A DNA stretch of 44,012 nt from an uncultured Roseicyclus sp. (GCA_937139335.1 CAKZPN010000005.1:1-44012); one strand, 5' to 3'. Positions 8,494 to 17,491 are shown, counted from the stretch's first letter. Translations and numbers: made by a program. Notes: generated from the sequence alone by a model not told the origin.

Positions 8494-8904
8494 TCAGGCG
8501 CCGGCATCCGCCCCGAGCGCCCCGATCCGTGCGCGAATATCCGCCGGAAGCCGGGTCGCGCGGCCCTCGTCGGTCAGAACGACAACGGCGACGCGCGCGC
8601 GGAAGAGCAGCGTCTCGCCCCGCCAGACCTCCTGCGCCATGTCGAAACTGGCGCCTTTCAGCGTCGCAAGCGTAGTCCGCACCTCGATCTGATCGTCGTA
8701 TTTCGCGGGGCTCAGGTAATCGGCCTCGACCCGGCGCACGGCAAAGACGAGGCCTGCCGCCTTCATCGCCACCTGGTCGACGCCGGCCTCGCGCACCATC
8801 TCGGACCGCGCACGCTCGATGAACCGCAGGTAGTTGGCGTAATAGACAATGCCGGCAAGGTCGGTGTCCTCGTAATAGACGCGGATCGGCCAGATGTGGG
8901 TCAT
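8494..8904 (-). CDS. ybgC: Tol-Pal-associated acyl-CoA thioesterase YbgC
   Basis: This 136-residue hotdog-fold thioesterase carries the motif VYYEDTDLAGIVYYANYL near the N-terminus. The second Asp of EDTD (Asp15) matches the catalytic Asp18 of E. coli YbgC. YbgC proteins hydrolyse acyl-CoA or acyl-ACP thioesters and are tied to phospholipid metabolism in the Tol-Pal cluster. Its ATG overlaps the stop codon of the upstream hypothetical gene by four bases, and it is the usual first gene of the tol operon. Confidence 0.93.
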   Translation of the reverse strand: MTHIWPIRVYYEDTDLAGIVYYANYLRFIERARSEMVREAGVDQVAMKAAGLVFAVRRVEADYLSPAKYDDQIEVRTTLATLKGASFDMAQEVWRGETLLFRARVAVVVLTDEGRATRLPADIRARIGALGADAGA

Positions 8905-9554
8905 TGCGGGCGCCCCAGCCGGGCGGCCAGGCGCAGCGCGTGGGACGGATCGGTGGCAGCGACCGGCAGGGCCGGGTCATAGGCCGCGCGGATCAGGTCG
9001 GCGATCTGCGGCTTCAGGATCGCCGGGCCGCCCTCGCGCAGGATCGCAAGCGGCGAGGTGCCGACGAATGCCGTGTCGGACCAGAGCACTATGGTCTGCA
9101 CGACCTGGCTCAGGGCGATGCTTTCGGCCGGCACCACCGACAGGGCGGCGTCCATGCGGATGAAGACGAAGGCGGCCTTGATCCCGCCATCGGCGTCGAA
9201 GCGGAAGGCGCGGTACTGGTTCGCCTCGGCCGCGTCGAGCCGGGCGACGGTCTCGCCCAGATCGGGGATCAGCCGGTCGAGGTTCGGCGTCTCGCGCAGC
9301 TCGGACCAGTCGCGCAGAAAGAAGACCATGAGGTTCGCGCCCAGCTCCGGGTCGGTCTCGGCCATGCGGTGCCCGGCCAGCGCGACCACAGCCTCGATCG
9401 CGCCCTTGAGGATGGCGACGGTCGCCTCCTCGACCCCGAAGACCACGGGCACGATGGGCCGCCCCCAGCGCGCGAAGAGGAACTGCCCGTCGGCGCGGGT
9501 GAACAGCGCGGTAACGTCCTCGGGGGTCAGGGGGGAAAGGGTGTCGTCGGTCAT
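8901..9554 (-). CDS. Conserved hypothetical protein between ruvB and ybgC
   Basis: I do not recognise a named family. The protein of about 217 residues is mainly soluble, with a hydrophobic stretch (EAVVALAGHRMA) and a segment VVQTIVLWSDTAFVGTSP. There is no signal peptide, zinc motif or catalytic signature. I chose the Met at 9554 (MTDDTLSPLTPEDV) because the ten residues before it look like read-through from a longer frame opening at 9584. It overlaps ybgC by four bases and lies downstream of ruvB, so it is probably co-transcribed with both. Its constant place between recombination and Tol genes hints at an envelope or DNA-linked role, but that is only inference. Confidence 0.8.
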   Translation of the reverse strand: MTDDTLSPLTPEDVTALFTRADGQFLFARWGRPIVPVVFGVEEATVAILKGAIEAVVALAGHRMAETDPELGANLMVFFLRDWSELRETPNLDRLIPDLGETVARLDAAEANQYRAFRFDADGGIKAAFVFIRMDAALSVVPAESIALSQVVQTIVLWSDTAFVGTSPLAILREGGPAILKPQIADLIRAAYDPALPVAATDPSHALRLAARLGRPQ

Positions 9555-9603
9555 GGCACGGAGGCTACGGCTGGTGGCGGGCAAGGTCCATCCCGCGGAC
9601 GGA

Positions 9604-10635
9604 TCAGAACAGATCTGCCTGACCGGGTGCGGCAGGCGCGGCGAGGCCCAGATGCGTCCAGCCCTTGTGGGCCAGCATCCGGCCGCGCGGCGTGCGGGCG
9701 ATGAGACCCTGCTGGAGGAGGTAGGGCTCGATCACCTCCTCGATCGAATCGCGGCTTTCCGACAGCGCGGCGCAGAGCGTTTCGACCCCCACCGGCCCTC
9801 CCGCGTAGTTTTCGGCCATCAACCGCAGATAGCGCCGGTCGGCCCCGTCGAGGCCCAGATGATCGACGCCCAGCCGGGTCAGCGCGCTGTCGGCGATGGC
9901 TTGCGTGAGCCGCCCGTCGCCCTCGACCAGCGCGAAGTCGATGACCCGGCGCAAAAGCCGCCCGGCGATCCGCGGTGTACCGCGCGCGCGCCCCGCGATC
10001 TCCGCCACACCCTCGGGATCGGCGTCGATGCCCGACAGCCGCGCGCCGCGCGCGACGATGCGGGTCAGCTCCTCGGTGGTGTAGAACTGCAGCCGCGTGG
10101 GGATGCCGAACCGGTCGCGGAGCGGCGTGGTCAGGAGGCCCATGCGCGTGGTCGCGCCGACCAGCGTGAAGGGCTGCAGCTCGATCCGCACGGTGCGCGC
10201 GGCGGGGCCCTCGCCGATCACGAGGTCGAGCTCGAAATCCTCGAGGGCGGGGTAGAGCACCTCCTCCACCGCCGGATTCAGCCGGTGGATCTCGTCGATG
10301 AACAGCACGTCGCGCGCCTCGAGATTGGTGAGGATCGCCGCAAGATCGCCCGCGCGCGCCAGCACCGGGCCGGAGGTCATGCGGAACCCGACGCCCAGCT
10401 CGCGCGCCATGATCTGCGCCAGCGTGGTCTTGCCGAGGCCGGGCGGGCCGTGAAACAGCACGTGATCCATCGCCTCGGCGCGGCGCCGCGCGCTTTCGAT
10501 GAAGACGCCCAGGTTCGCCCGCGCCTCGGCCTGTCCGATGAAATCGTCGAGCGTTTGCGGCCGGAGCGCACGGTCGGCATCCTCGGGCAGCGGCGCCGGG
10601 CGCAGGGTGGGATCGGGGTCGGTCATAGCGGTCAT
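9604..10635 (-). CDS. ruvB: Holliday junction branch migration DNA helicase RuvB
   Basis: RuvB is the AAA+ motor that drives branch migration of Holliday junctions with RuvA. Visible motifs are the Walker [10 protein letters not shown], Walker B DEIHR and sensor-1 GATTRMG, followed by the arginine-finger region near PLRDRFG and a winged-helix C-terminal domain with RTPRGR. The 343-residue length is normal. An in-frame Met three codons downstream is an alternative start; no strong Shine-Dalgarno separates the two. The gene is 33 bases downstream of ruvA. Confidence 0.97.
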   Translation of the reverse strand: MTAMTDPDPTLRPAPLPEDADRALRPQTLDDFIGQAEARANLGVFIESARRRAEAMDHVLFHGPPGLGKTTLAQIMARELGVGFRMTSGPVLARAGDLAAILTNLEARDVLFIDEIHRLNPAVEEVLYPALEDFELDLVIGEGPAARTVRIELQPFTLVGATTRMGLLTTPLRDRFGIPTRLQFYTTEELTRIVARGARLSGIDADPEGVAEIAGRARGTPRIAGRLLRRVIDFALVEGDGRLTQAIADSALTRLGVDHLGLDGADRRYLRLMAENYAGGPVGVETLCAALSESRDSIEEVIEPYLLQQGLIARTPRGRMLAHKGWTHLGLAAPAAPGQADLF

Positions 10636-10668
10636 CTATGGCTGAGGCGGGTTTGGCGCGCCACCCCC

Positions 10669-11340
10669 CTACTCCTTCGGCGCCAGCAGGCGCAGGGCGG
10701 CGCGGATGAGCGTGGTGGCGTCAGAGCCGGGGGCGGCACTTGCGGCTTCGGCCACGGCGCGGACGGCCTCGGACGGGGCGTAGCCGAGGTTGGTGAGCGC
10801 CGAGAGCGCGTCGGCCTGCGCGGCGCCGGATGGTGCGGGCGTCGTCGAAGCGGGCGCTACGGCGGGGGCGTCGGGCTCGATCAGCGGGTCGCGCGCGGTG
10901 CCTGCCGCCTGCCCCATGGTGCCGCCAAGCGCCATCGCGCCGGGGGCCTTTTCCTTCAGCTCGTTCACCACGCGCTGCGCCAGTTTCGGGCCGATGCCGG
11001 GGGCTGCCTTCACCGCCGACCAGTCGCCGATGGCGATGGCGCGCGCCACGCCTTCCGCGCCGAGCGTGCCAAGGATCGCCATGGAGGCCTTGGCCCCCAC
11101 GCCCTGGACCGAGGTCAGTAGCCGGTGCCATTCGCGGTCATAGGGCGTCAGGAAGCCGAAGAGCTGCAACAGGTCCTCGCGGACCAGAAGCTCGGTGTAG
11201 AGAGCGGCTACCTGCCCTGCGCCCGGCAACGCCGCCAGCGTCCGGTCCGAACAATGCACGGTGTAGCCCACACCGCCGACGTCCAGCAGGACATGGTCGG
11301 CGGCCTTGTAGTCCACCCGCCCGGTCAGCTTGCCGATCAT
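10669..11340 (-). CDS. ruvA: Holliday junction branch migration protein RuvA
   Basis: RuvA binds four-way junctions as a tetramer and loads RuvB. The 223-residue protein begins [20 protein letters not shown] (OB-fold domain), continues with helix-hairpin-helix segments ([14 protein letters not shown] and [17 protein letters not shown]), has a variable Ala/Pro-rich linker, and ends in the RuvB-binding domain ([18 protein letters not shown]). The start at 11340 overlaps the ruvC stop as ATGA; the open frame further upstream is antisense-type noise over ruvC. Confidence 0.96.
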   Translation of the reverse strand: MIGKLTGRVDYKAADHVLLDVGGVGYTVHCSDRTLAALPGAGQVAALYTELLVREDLLQLFGFLTPYDREWHRLLTSVQGVGAKASMAILGTLGAEGVARAIAIGDWSAVKAAPGIGPKLAQRVVNELKEKAPGAMALGGTMGQAAGTARDPLIEPDAPAVAPASTTPAPSGAAQADALSALTNLGYAPSEAVRAVAEAASAAPGSDATTLIRAALRLLAPKE

Positions 11341-11840
11341 GACGCCGCCCCGATGGCCTGCGCCAGCCGTCCGGCAGTCTGGGCGTGAAAAGCGTGGCAG
11401 ATCGCGATGGCCAGCGCATCGGCGGCGTCGGGGCCGGCAGGATCGCAACCGGGCAGTTGCAGGCGCACCATGTGGTCGACCTGATGTTTCTCGGCATGGC
11501 CCACGCCCACCACCGTCTTCTTCACCGCGTTCGGCGCGTATTCCGCCACCGGCAGCCCGGCCTGCGCCGGCACCAGCATGGCGATGCCGCGCGCCTGGCC
11601 CAGCTTCAGCGTGCCGGCCCCGTCGCGGTTCACGAAGGTCTGTTCCACCGCCGCGGCGTCGGGCGCGTGTTGCCGCATCACCTCGGTCAGTTGCAGGTAG
11701 AGCGCCAGGAGCCGTTGGGCGAGATCGCCGGTACCGCTCAGGCACTGGCCGTTGGCGATGTGGCGCAGGCGCGGCCCGTCGGCCTCGATCACCCCCCAGC
11801 CGAGACACCTGAGCCCCGGGTCGATCCCGATAATCCGCAT
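11337..11840 (-). CDS. ruvC: Crossover junction endodeoxyribonuclease RuvC
   Basis: RuvC is the Holliday junction resolvase. The 167-residue protein starts [16 protein letters not shown] with the first catalytic Asp (Asp7), continues with [20 protein letters not shown] holding the conserved Glu, and has [13 protein letters not shown] near the end for the remaining acidic residues. It heads the ruvC-ruvA-ruvB group on the minus strand. I looked for a clear alphaproteobacterial LexA box (GTTC-N7-GTTC) just upstream and found none. Confidence 0.96.
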   Translation of the reverse strand: MRIIGIDPGLRCLGWGVIEADGPRLRHIANGQCLSGTGDLAQRLLALYLQLTEVMRQHAPDAAAVEQTFVNRDGAGTLKLGQARGIAMLVPAQAGLPVAEYAPNAVKKTVVGVGHAEKHQVDHMVRLQLPGCDPAGPDAADALAIAICHAFHAQTAGRLAQAIGAAS

Positions 11841-12071
11841 CCGCCTGTCCCGCCCGTCCTTGCCCGAAATTCGGCCGCTTGCTGCGACCTTTCTGCATCA
11901 CTAGCACGAAAGGCGAACATTGCCTAGGGTGGGGTCTGATTCAGATCGCCGGATGTCGCTTTTGCGAAGCGTCGGAAAAGGGACACCGAAAACCGCCATT
12001 TCGCGGTCTGAAAACGACAAGGGTAGGCAAGTTTTTGCCATGTTTTACGGGTGTTTAGGCGCCTTTCCCCG

Positions 12072-12090
12072 ACATGCGGAATTTGCATGT
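12072..12090. promoter_or_regulatory. Inverted repeat, possible operator, in the ruvC / DUF1127 intergenic region
   Basis: A perfect 6-bp inverted repeat, acatgc and gcatgt separated by 7 AT-rich bases, lies in the 374-base region between divergent ruvC and the DUF1127 gene. This region is clearly less GC-rich than its surroundings and otherwise shows no gene. The repeat is placed suitably for a regulator of the DUF1127 gene, but I cannot name the regulator. Confidence 0.3.
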
Positions 12091-12111
12091 GACCCATGCA
12101 GAAATCGCGGC

Positions 12112-12140
12112 TTGCGTGACGCTTTCCGGCTCTCTAGATG
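12112..12140 (+). promoter_or_regulatory. Weak sigma70-like promoter candidate upstream of the DUF1127 gene
   Basis: ttgcgt and tagatg are separated by 17 bases and point toward the DUF1127 gene, whose ATG lies about 75 bases downstream after an AAAGGA ribosome-binding sequence. Each hexamer matches the consensus at only about half of its positions. Confidence 0.25.
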
Positions 12141-12214
12141 CCGCTTGTTCGCAGCACGCACAATTTGCGGGCAACTGCGCTCATTAACCGACGATCGGAA
12201 AAAGGATAATACCG

Positions 12215-12421
12215 ATGGCCATCATGACGAACCGCCCCCTCGGCGCCGGTTTTGGCGCCACCCGTGTTCTTGCCGATCTTGTCGGCCGGATCGCTGCCTG
12301 GAACGACGCCCGCGTCACCCGCAAGAGCCTGTCGGCGCTCACCGACCGTGAGCTTGACGATCTGGGCCTCGTGCGCGGCGATATCGACGATATTGCGCGC
12401 GGCATCTTCTCGCGCGACTGA
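12215..12421 (+). CDS. DUF1127 domain-containing small protein
   Basis: This is a 68-residue protein with the DUF1127 core in its C-terminal 45 residues: WNDARVTRKSLSALTDRELDDLGL followed by RGDIDDIARG. Such small, positively patched proteins are abundant in Rhodobacterales. In other alphaproteobacteria members affect RNA turnover, phosphate metabolism or stress responses; the role here cannot be read from sequence. The gene stands alone, has an AAAGGA ribosome-binding sequence, a long low-GC upstream region and its own strong terminator, so it is probably a highly regulated monocistronic unit. Confidence 0.9.
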   Translation: MAIMTNRPLGAGFGATRVLADLVGRIAAWNDARVTRKSLSALTDRELDDLGLVRGDIDDIARGIFSRD

Positions 12422-12455
12422 TCCCGCGCCAGGCAGGGCATTGAACAGGCACAAG

Positions 12456-12488
12456 GGCGCCACCGGAGCAGATCCGGGGCGCCTTTTT
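12456..12488 (+). terminator. Rho-independent terminator of the DUF1127 gene
   Basis: The stem ggcgcc...ggcgcc is extended by an inner CCGG pairing and followed directly by five T. It lies 35 bases after the DUF1127 stop codon. Confidence 0.85.
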
Positions 12489-12512
12489 CTGTGTCTGCCC
12501 GGCGGGTGCCGG

Positions 12513-12881
12513 TCAGGTGCCGGCCTGCCAGTCAACGTATTGGGCCGCGAGCCAGTCATACTGGCCGACGACCCACATGGTCATCTGGTCGGGCATGAGG
12601 ATGCGCGCAGCCGCCTGCTGGTAACTCGTTCCGCTCAGAAGCTCCAGCATCTCGGCGCTGTAGACCTCGATGCCCAGGAACCAGATCAGGTAGGCCTTGA
12701 CCGCCACGGCGATCACGAAGGCCATGATCAGCCCCCTGAGCGGAAAGCCGAAGCGCAGGCGCCGCTGCTTGGGAACCAGCAGACCGTTGGACTGCAGAAC
12801 GAACTCGCCTTCGACGCGGTTGCGCCGGGCGCGGTCTATCCGCTGCACGCGGGACCGGAAATTCGGGTAATCCTGATTCAT
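12513..12881 (-). CDS. Small membrane protein of unknown function
   Basis: I do not recognise the family. The ~122-residue protein has a basic N-terminal part (residues 1-50, rich in Arg and Lys), one hydrophobic segment of about 25 residues (GLIMAFVIAVAVKAYLIWFL), and an aromatic C-terminal tail with several Trp residues. This suggests a single-pass inner-membrane protein with a cytoplasmic N-terminus. I prefer the Met at 12881 (MNQDYPNF) over the one four codons upstream. It lies convergent to the DUF1127 gene and downstream of prmA on the same strand. Confidence 0.7.
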   Translation of the reverse strand: MNQDYPNFRSRVQRIDRARRNRVEGEFVLQSNGLLVPKQRRLRFGFPLRGLIMAFVIAVAVKAYLIWFLGIEVYSAEMLELLSGTSYQQAAARILMPDQMTMWVVGQYDWLAAQYVDWQAGT

Positions 12882-12975
12882 CTGGCAACTCAATCGTAAC
12901 TGGTTGCCCCCACCAAGGATTGATTAGCAAAAATTGTGACCAATTGCGAGGGAATTGCGGCGAGAGTTGGGCCGG

Positions 12976-13842
12976 TTAGCGGAGAAGGGTCAGGGTGGTC
13001 CAGTCCCCGATCTCGCGGCGGTCCTGCAAGGTAAATCCGGTCGCCTCGTAGGCGGCAATCACGTCGTCCGCCTGCGGGTTCAGGATGCCCGAGAGAATGA
13101 CGTGGCCGGCGGGCGCGACATGGGTTGCCATGGCCGGTGCAAGCTCGATCAGCGGACCCTTCAGAATGTTTGCGAAAACAAGATCATAGGGGGCCTTTTC
13201 GGCCAGATCCGGATGGTCGAATCCGGCTGCTTCCACACAGGCCACGCGCCCCGAGACACCGTTCGCCGCGGCGTTGGCGAGGGCCACCTCGACGGCCACC
13301 GGGTCGATGTCCGAGGCGATCACGGCCCCCTCCAGAACCTTGGCCGCGGCGATGGCGAGGACCGCCGTTCCGCAGCCGATATCGGCCACATTCCGGGGCA
13401 TGGTCCCGTCCGTCAACAGTTTGTCCACGGCTTCCAGACAACCCTGCGTCGTCCCGTGGTGCCCGGAGCCGAAAGCCATGGCCGCCTCGATCAGCAGCCC
13501 GATCCGCCCCTCGGGCAGCTTGTCCGCATCATGCGCGCCATAGACGAAAAACCGCCCTGCCTCGACCGGGTGCAGTTCGCGGCGGACATGGGCGACCCAG
13601 TCGGTCTCGGGCAGTTCGGAGACCGCGAAGGGCCGCGCGCCATGCGCCGCCGCCAGAAGCGCCAGCGCGATATCATCGGGGCTCTCGGTGAAATAGGCGC
13701 CGACCTCCCACAGGCCCGAGCCGTCCTCCATCTCGAAGACGCCAACGCCGGTGGGTTCCGGCTCCAGGTCCTCCAGCGCGAGGCCGAGGGCTTCGGCCTG
13801 GTCCTTGTCGGGGAGCGTGGTCAGGGCGGTCCAGGTGAGCAT
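12976..13842 (-). CDS. prmA: Ribosomal protein L11 methyltransferase
   Basis: PrmA methylates ribosomal protein L11 with S-adenosylmethionine. The 288-residue protein contains AMAFGSGHHGTTQGCL, the SAM-binding motif I VADIGCGTAVLAIAAAK, and the motif FANILKGPLIELAP, which resembles the NIL/NPPF-like catalytic loop of the family. An N-terminal domain of about 110 residues for L11 recognition precedes the methyltransferase fold. The Met at 13842 (MLTWTALTTLP) is a better start than one 12 codons upstream. It lies 69 bases from the MFS gene upstream. Confidence 0.93.
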   Translation of the reverse strand: MLTWTALTTLPDKDQAEALGLALEDLEPEPTGVGVFEMEDGSGLWEVGAYFTESPDDIALALLAAAHGARPFAVSELPETDWVAHVRRELHPVEAGRFFVYGAHDADKLPEGRIGLLIEAAMAFGSGHHGTTQGCLEAVDKLLTDGTMPRNVADIGCGTAVLAIAAAKVLEGAVIASDIDPVAVEVALANAAANGVSGRVACVEAAGFDHPDLAEKAPYDLVFANILKGPLIELAPAMATHVAPAGHVILSGILNPQADDVIAAYEATGFTLQDRREIGDWTTLTLLR

Positions 13843-13911
13843 GGCAGGGCCTCTCGATGCAACGGTCGGCCCCGCCATACCCTGCCCGCATGGGTTAGGC
13901 CAGAAGCGCAG

Positions 13912-15165
13912 TCACTCCGCCGGGGCGGGCGTGATGTCAGGGCGGGCGAGCAACGTCTCGCGGCCCGGCTCGGGGTGGCGCGGCACGAGGAGCGACAGGA
14001 GCAGCGATACCGCCGCCATGCCGGCAGCCAGCATAAACACCGACACCGGCGAGGTCAGCCACAGGTAGCCCAGAGCGGCGGGCAGGAAGACCGCGGCGAT
14101 ATGGTTGATGGTGAAGGCCACGGCGGCCGTGGGCGCGATGTCGCCGGGATCGGCGATCTTCTGGAAGTAGGTCTTGATCGCCAGCGCCAGCGCGAAGAAC
14201 AGGTGGTTGAGGACGTAGAGCCCCCCCGCCATCCACGGACCCCAGTCGTAGATGTAAAGCCCGGCGTAAAGCAGGAAGATCATGCCGAGGCCTGCATACT
14301 CCACCACCAGCGCCAGCCTCTCGCCAAAGCGGGCAACGACAGCGCCCAGCAGCGGCGCGGCGATCATGTTGGCAAGCAGCGTGCCCATGAACAGCGCGGT
14401 GATCTGGTGCACGTCGAAACTGTAGCGCTCAACCATCATGAAGGCGGCGAAGACGACGAAGATCTGTCGCCGCGCGCCCGACATGAATTGCAGCGCGTAA
14501 TAGAGCCAGTAGCGCCGGCGCAGCACCATCTTCTTGGTCTGCGGGTTCGGACTTTCGAACTGCGGAAAGGCGAGGAAGCAGACAACCGCGATGGCGGCAG
14601 TCGCGCCGCCCGAGATCCAGTAAACCAGCTCATAGTTGAGATCATAGGCGCGCCACGTCACCACGATCAGCCCGTAGGCCAGCAGCGTCGCACCCGAGCC
14701 GATGGACAGGAGCCAGCCCAGAACCTGCGGCGCGCGCTTCTTGTCGATCCATTGCAGCTGAAGCGACTGGTTCACGGTCTCGTAATAGTGGAACCCGATG
14801 GAGCTGAGCAGCGTCACGAACAGCAGCCCGCCGAGCGAGGGGAACTGCGCCGTCAGGGCCGAGGCGACGCCGAGCAGCACCAGCGACACCAGCGCCAGCA
14901 CCTGTTCGCGAATGAACAGGATCAGCAAGATCACCCCGATGGCGAAGAAGCCGGGGATCTCGCGCACGGTGTGCAGCCAGCCGATGTCGGAGCCGGTGAA
15001 ACCAGACACCTCGATGACGAAATTGTTGAGCAGCGCCGACCACGTGGCGAAGGCGATGGGCATCCCGAAGGCCATGAGCGCCAGCAGCGCCACCGGCTGC
15101 CGCCAGAGGGGCAGCCGCTGCGCTTCGGCAAGCGGAAGGATCCTGAGGGTGTCACCGAGGGCCAT
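13912..15165 (-). CDS. Major facilitator superfamily transporter
   Basis: This 417-residue integral membrane protein has about twelve hydrophobic segments and an MFS layout, with a cytoplasmic central loop near FESPNPQTKKMVLRRRYW. The substrate is unknown; the N-terminal segment FTGSDIGWLHTVREIPGFFA resembles MFS-1 exporters of unspecified function. It is on the minus strand between the homospermidine synthase gene and prmA, with a repeat element in the gap upstream. Confidence 0.85.
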   Translation of the reverse strand: MALGDTLRILPLAEAQRLPLWRQPVALLALMAFGMPIAFATWSALLNNFVIEVSGFTGSDIGWLHTVREIPGFFAIGVILLILFIREQVLALVSLVLLGVASALTAQFPSLGGLLFVTLLSSIGFHYYETVNQSLQLQWIDKKRAPQVLGWLLSIGSGATLLAYGLIVVTWRAYDLNYELVYWISGGATAAIAVVCFLAFPQFESPNPQTKKMVLRRRYWLYYALQFMSGARRQIFVVFAAFMMVERYSFDVHQITALFMGTLLANMIAAPLLGAVVARFGERLALVVEYAGLGMIFLLYAGLYIYDWGPWMAGGLYVLNHLFFALALAIKTYFQKIADPGDIAPTAAVAFTINHIAAVFLPAALGYLWLTSPVSVFMLAAGMAAVSLLLSLLVPRHPEPGRETLLARPDITPAPAE

Positions 15166-15239
15166 GCCCTTGCCCTTACGCCCGTTTTTGGCGGTCGTCC
15201 ATCGCGGTTACGGTGCGGCACCGCACAGATCGCCCCTAC

Positions 15240-15296
15240 ATCTTCATCCCCGAAATATGGCGGGGGGAGGCCAAAGGCCGGGGGGCAGCGCCCCCA
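15240..15296 (-). repeat. Intergenic GC-hairpin / TATTT repeat element
   Basis: Read on the minus strand, a perfect hairpin (gggggc and gccccc around a 3-base loop) is followed by a second short palindrome, then ccgccatatttcggggatgaag. The same architecture, a GC hairpin followed by a TATTT core and a purine-rich tail, recurs at 27860-27906 and 35545-35585 on the plus strand. This 202-base gap holds no gene. Confidence 0.6.
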
Positions 15297-15367
15297 CCCC
15301 TGAGCCCTGCCAACGGCAGGGCGAGGCAGGACAATGCAGCGGCACGCTGCGCTGCTGGATCAGGCCG

Positions 15368-16789
15368 TCAGCTGGCCAACACGTTGCGAAACGCCCAGGG
15401 CTCGTCCGGGTCGATATCCTCGGGGAACAGCTCCCACCTGTCCTGCAGGGGGGTCCAGTCGGTGTAATGTGCCTCGACCGGGCCGAGGTAGGGGCGCTGC
15501 ACCTCGAGACAGCGGGCATGGTCCATCTCGTCGGCTTCGACAATGCCCGCGTTCGGGTTTTCCAGCGCCCAGACCATGCCCGCCAGAACCGCGCTCGTCA
15601 CCTGCAAGCCCGTCGCGTTCTGATAGGGGGCAAGGTCGCGCGCATCCGCGTTCGACAGCCGCGAGCCGTACCAGAGCGCATTCTTCTCGTGGCCGTAGAG
15701 CAGCACGCCCAGCTCGTCGATGCCCTCGACGATCTCGTCCTCGGTCAGGATGTGGTGTTTTTCCTGCGCGCGGCCGGAGCCGAACATCTCGTGGAGCGAC
15801 AGCACCGCGTCGTCGCAGGGGTGGTAGGCGTAGTGGCAGGTCGGGCGATAATCCGGCGCGGCGCCCTGCCCCACCGTGTAGTAGTCGGCGATGGAGATCG
15901 CCTCGTTATGCGTCACGAGAAAGCCGAACTGCGGCCCCGGTGTCGGGCACCAGCTGTGGACGCGGGTGATCGCACCGGGCCGGTCGAGCCAGATCGACGC
16001 CTGGCAGCCGGTGTCGTGACGGTAGCCGTTCTCGGGAAACCAAGGCTCGTGCGTGCCCCAGCCCAGCTCGGCGGGCTGGAATCCCTCGGCGATGAAGCCT
16101 TCGACCGACCAGGTGTTGACGAAGACGCCGCGCGTGCGAGGGACACGGCGGGCCTGGGTATCGCGTTCGGCGATGTGCACGCCCTTCACGCCGAGACCTT
16201 GCATCAACTCAGCCCAGCCGGCGCGGTCGGCAGGCGCGGCTACGGCGCGTCCGGTGTCGCGGGCCAGCGTCAGCAGGGCCTCCTTCACGAACCAGGACAC
16301 CATGCCGGGGTTGGCGCCGCAGCAGGACACCGCCGTCGTGCCGCCGGGTTGCGCGGCCTTCTCGTCGCGCATCGCCTGGCGCAGCGCGTAATTGGTGCGC
16401 GCGGCATTGTCGGTTGTGTTGAAATAGTAGCCGGCCCAGGGCTCCACCACCGTGTCGATGTAGGGCACGCCGATCTCGCGGCAGAAGCGGATCAGGTCGA
16501 GCGAGGCGACATCGACGCTGAGGTTCACGCAAAAGCCGCGGCCCGGTTCCAGCAGCCCGCCCAGCACCTCGCGGTAATTCTCGGGCGTCAGCGCGGTATC
16601 TACGAAATTCAGCCGGTGCTGGCGCAGGAAGTTGTGCTGGCCCGCATCCGGCTCGATCACCGTCAGCTTGTCGGCATCATAGGCGAAATGCCGTTCGATC
16701 AGCGGCCATGTCCCCTTGCCGATCGACCCGAAGCCGATGATGACGATGGGCCCGTCGATGCGGCCATATACGGGGTGGGACTGGGTCAT
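15368..16789 (-). CDS. hss: Homospermidine synthase
   Basis: This enzyme condenses putrescine (two molecules, or putrescine with spermidine) to homospermidine using NAD. The N-terminus has the Rossmann motif IVIIGFGSIGKG. The family pattern is visible in DTVVEPWAGYYFNTTDNAART and VSCCGANPGMVSWFVKEAL. The 473-residue length is normal. Homospermidine is a typical polyamine of alphaproteobacteria. The gene is downstream of rpsD but separated from it by a terminator, so it is probably transcribed independently. Confidence 0.95.
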   Translation of the reverse strand: MTQSHPVYGRIDGPIVIIGFGSIGKGTWPLIERHFAYDADKLTVIEPDAGQHNFLRQHRLNFVDTALTPENYREVLGGLLEPGRGFCVNLSVDVASLDLIRFCREIGVPYIDTVVEPWAGYYFNTTDNAARTNYALRQAMRDEKAAQPGGTTAVSCCGANPGMVSWFVKEALLTLARDTGRAVAAPADRAGWAELMQGLGVKGVHIAERDTQARRVPRTRGVFVNTWSVEGFIAEGFQPAELGWGTHEPWFPENGYRHDTGCQASIWLDRPGAITRVHSWCPTPGPQFGFLVTHNEAISIADYYTVGQGAAPDYRPTCHYAYHPCDDAVLSLHEMFGSGRAQEKHHILTEDEIVEGIDELGVLLYGHEKNALWYGSRLSNADARDLAPYQNATGLQVTSAVLAGMVWALENPNAGIVEADEMDHARCLEVQRPYLGPVEAHYTDWTPLQDRWELFPEDIDPDEPWAFRNVLAS

Positions 16790-16823
16790 GGCGGCCTCCG
16801 GCGCGGTCGGTCACATAGAGAAA

Positions 16824-16848
16824 GGGCCGCGCCAGACTGGCACGGCCC
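16824..16848 (-). terminator. Rho-independent terminator of rpsD
   Basis: On the minus strand a stem of about 11 bp (gggccgtgccag and ctggcgcggccc) is followed by TTTCTC. It lies about 25 bases after the rpsD stop codon and before the hss start. Confidence 0.75.
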
Positions 16849-16870
16849 CTGAACATGTCTGCGACAGATA

Positions 16871-17491
16871 TCAGTTCTGTGCGTAATATTCGATGACGAG
16901 GTTCGGCTCCATCATCACCGGGTAGGGCACATCGCCCAGCGCCGGCGTCCGCACGAAGGTGGCGGTCATCTTGGAATGGTCGGCCTCGATGTAGTCGGGC
17001 ACGTCGCGCTCGGCGAGCTGCGTGGCCTCGATCACGACGGCGATCTGGCGCGACTTCTCGCGGACCTGCACGACGTCGCCCTCTTTCACCTTGTAGGAGG
17101 GGATGTTCACGCGCTGGCCGTTCACGAGCACGTGGCCGTGGTTCACGAACTGGCGGGCAGCGAAGATCGTGGCGACGAACTTGGCGCGGTAGACGACGGC
17201 GTCGAGACGACGCTCGAGCAGGCCGATCAGGTTCTCACCGGTGTCGCCGCGCACACGCTCGGCCTCGCCGAAGATGCGGCGGAACTGCTTTTCGGTCAGG
17301 TCGCCGTAGTAGCCCTTCAGCTTCTGCTTGGCGCGGAGCTGCAGGCCGAAGTCGGACATCTTGCCCTTGCGACGCTGACCGTGCTGGCCGGGGCCGTATT
17401 CACGCTTGTTCACCGGGGATTTCGGGCGGCCCCAGATGTTTTCACCCATCCGGCGGTCGATCTTGTACTTGGCAGAGGTGCGTTTGGTCAC
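16871..17491 (-). CDS. rpsD: 30S ribosomal protein S4
   Basis: The 206-residue protein is the primary 16S rRNA-binding protein that nucleates 30S assembly. It shows the conserved N-terminal block ([16 protein letters not shown]), the [19 protein letters not shown] segment and the S4 RNA-binding domain with [19 protein letters not shown] and [20 protein letters not shown]. The gene has a 158-base leader with several GC hairpins; S4 autoregulates its mRNA in other bacteria, but I cannot assign a specific leader structure. Confidence 0.97.
   Translation of the reverse strand: MTKRTSAKYKIDRRMGENIWGRPKSPVNKREYGPGQHGQRRKGKMSDFGLQLRAKQKLKGYYGDLTEKQFRRIFGEAERVRGDTGENLIGLLERRLDAVVYRAKFVATIFAARQFVNHGHVLVNGQRVNIPSYKVKEGDVVQVREKSRQIAVVIEATQLAERDVPDYIEADHSKMTATFVRTPALGDVPYPVMMEPNLVIEYYAQN

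Noticed and set aside
11841..11935. LexA/SOS box upstream of ruvC
   Set aside because: A gaac half-like element is seen, but no second half at the required spacing.
12955..15303. Plus-strand frame of 782 codons opposite prmA and the MFS gene
   Set aside because: It spans two well-supported minus-strand genes and their intergenic gap, with no recognisable domain.
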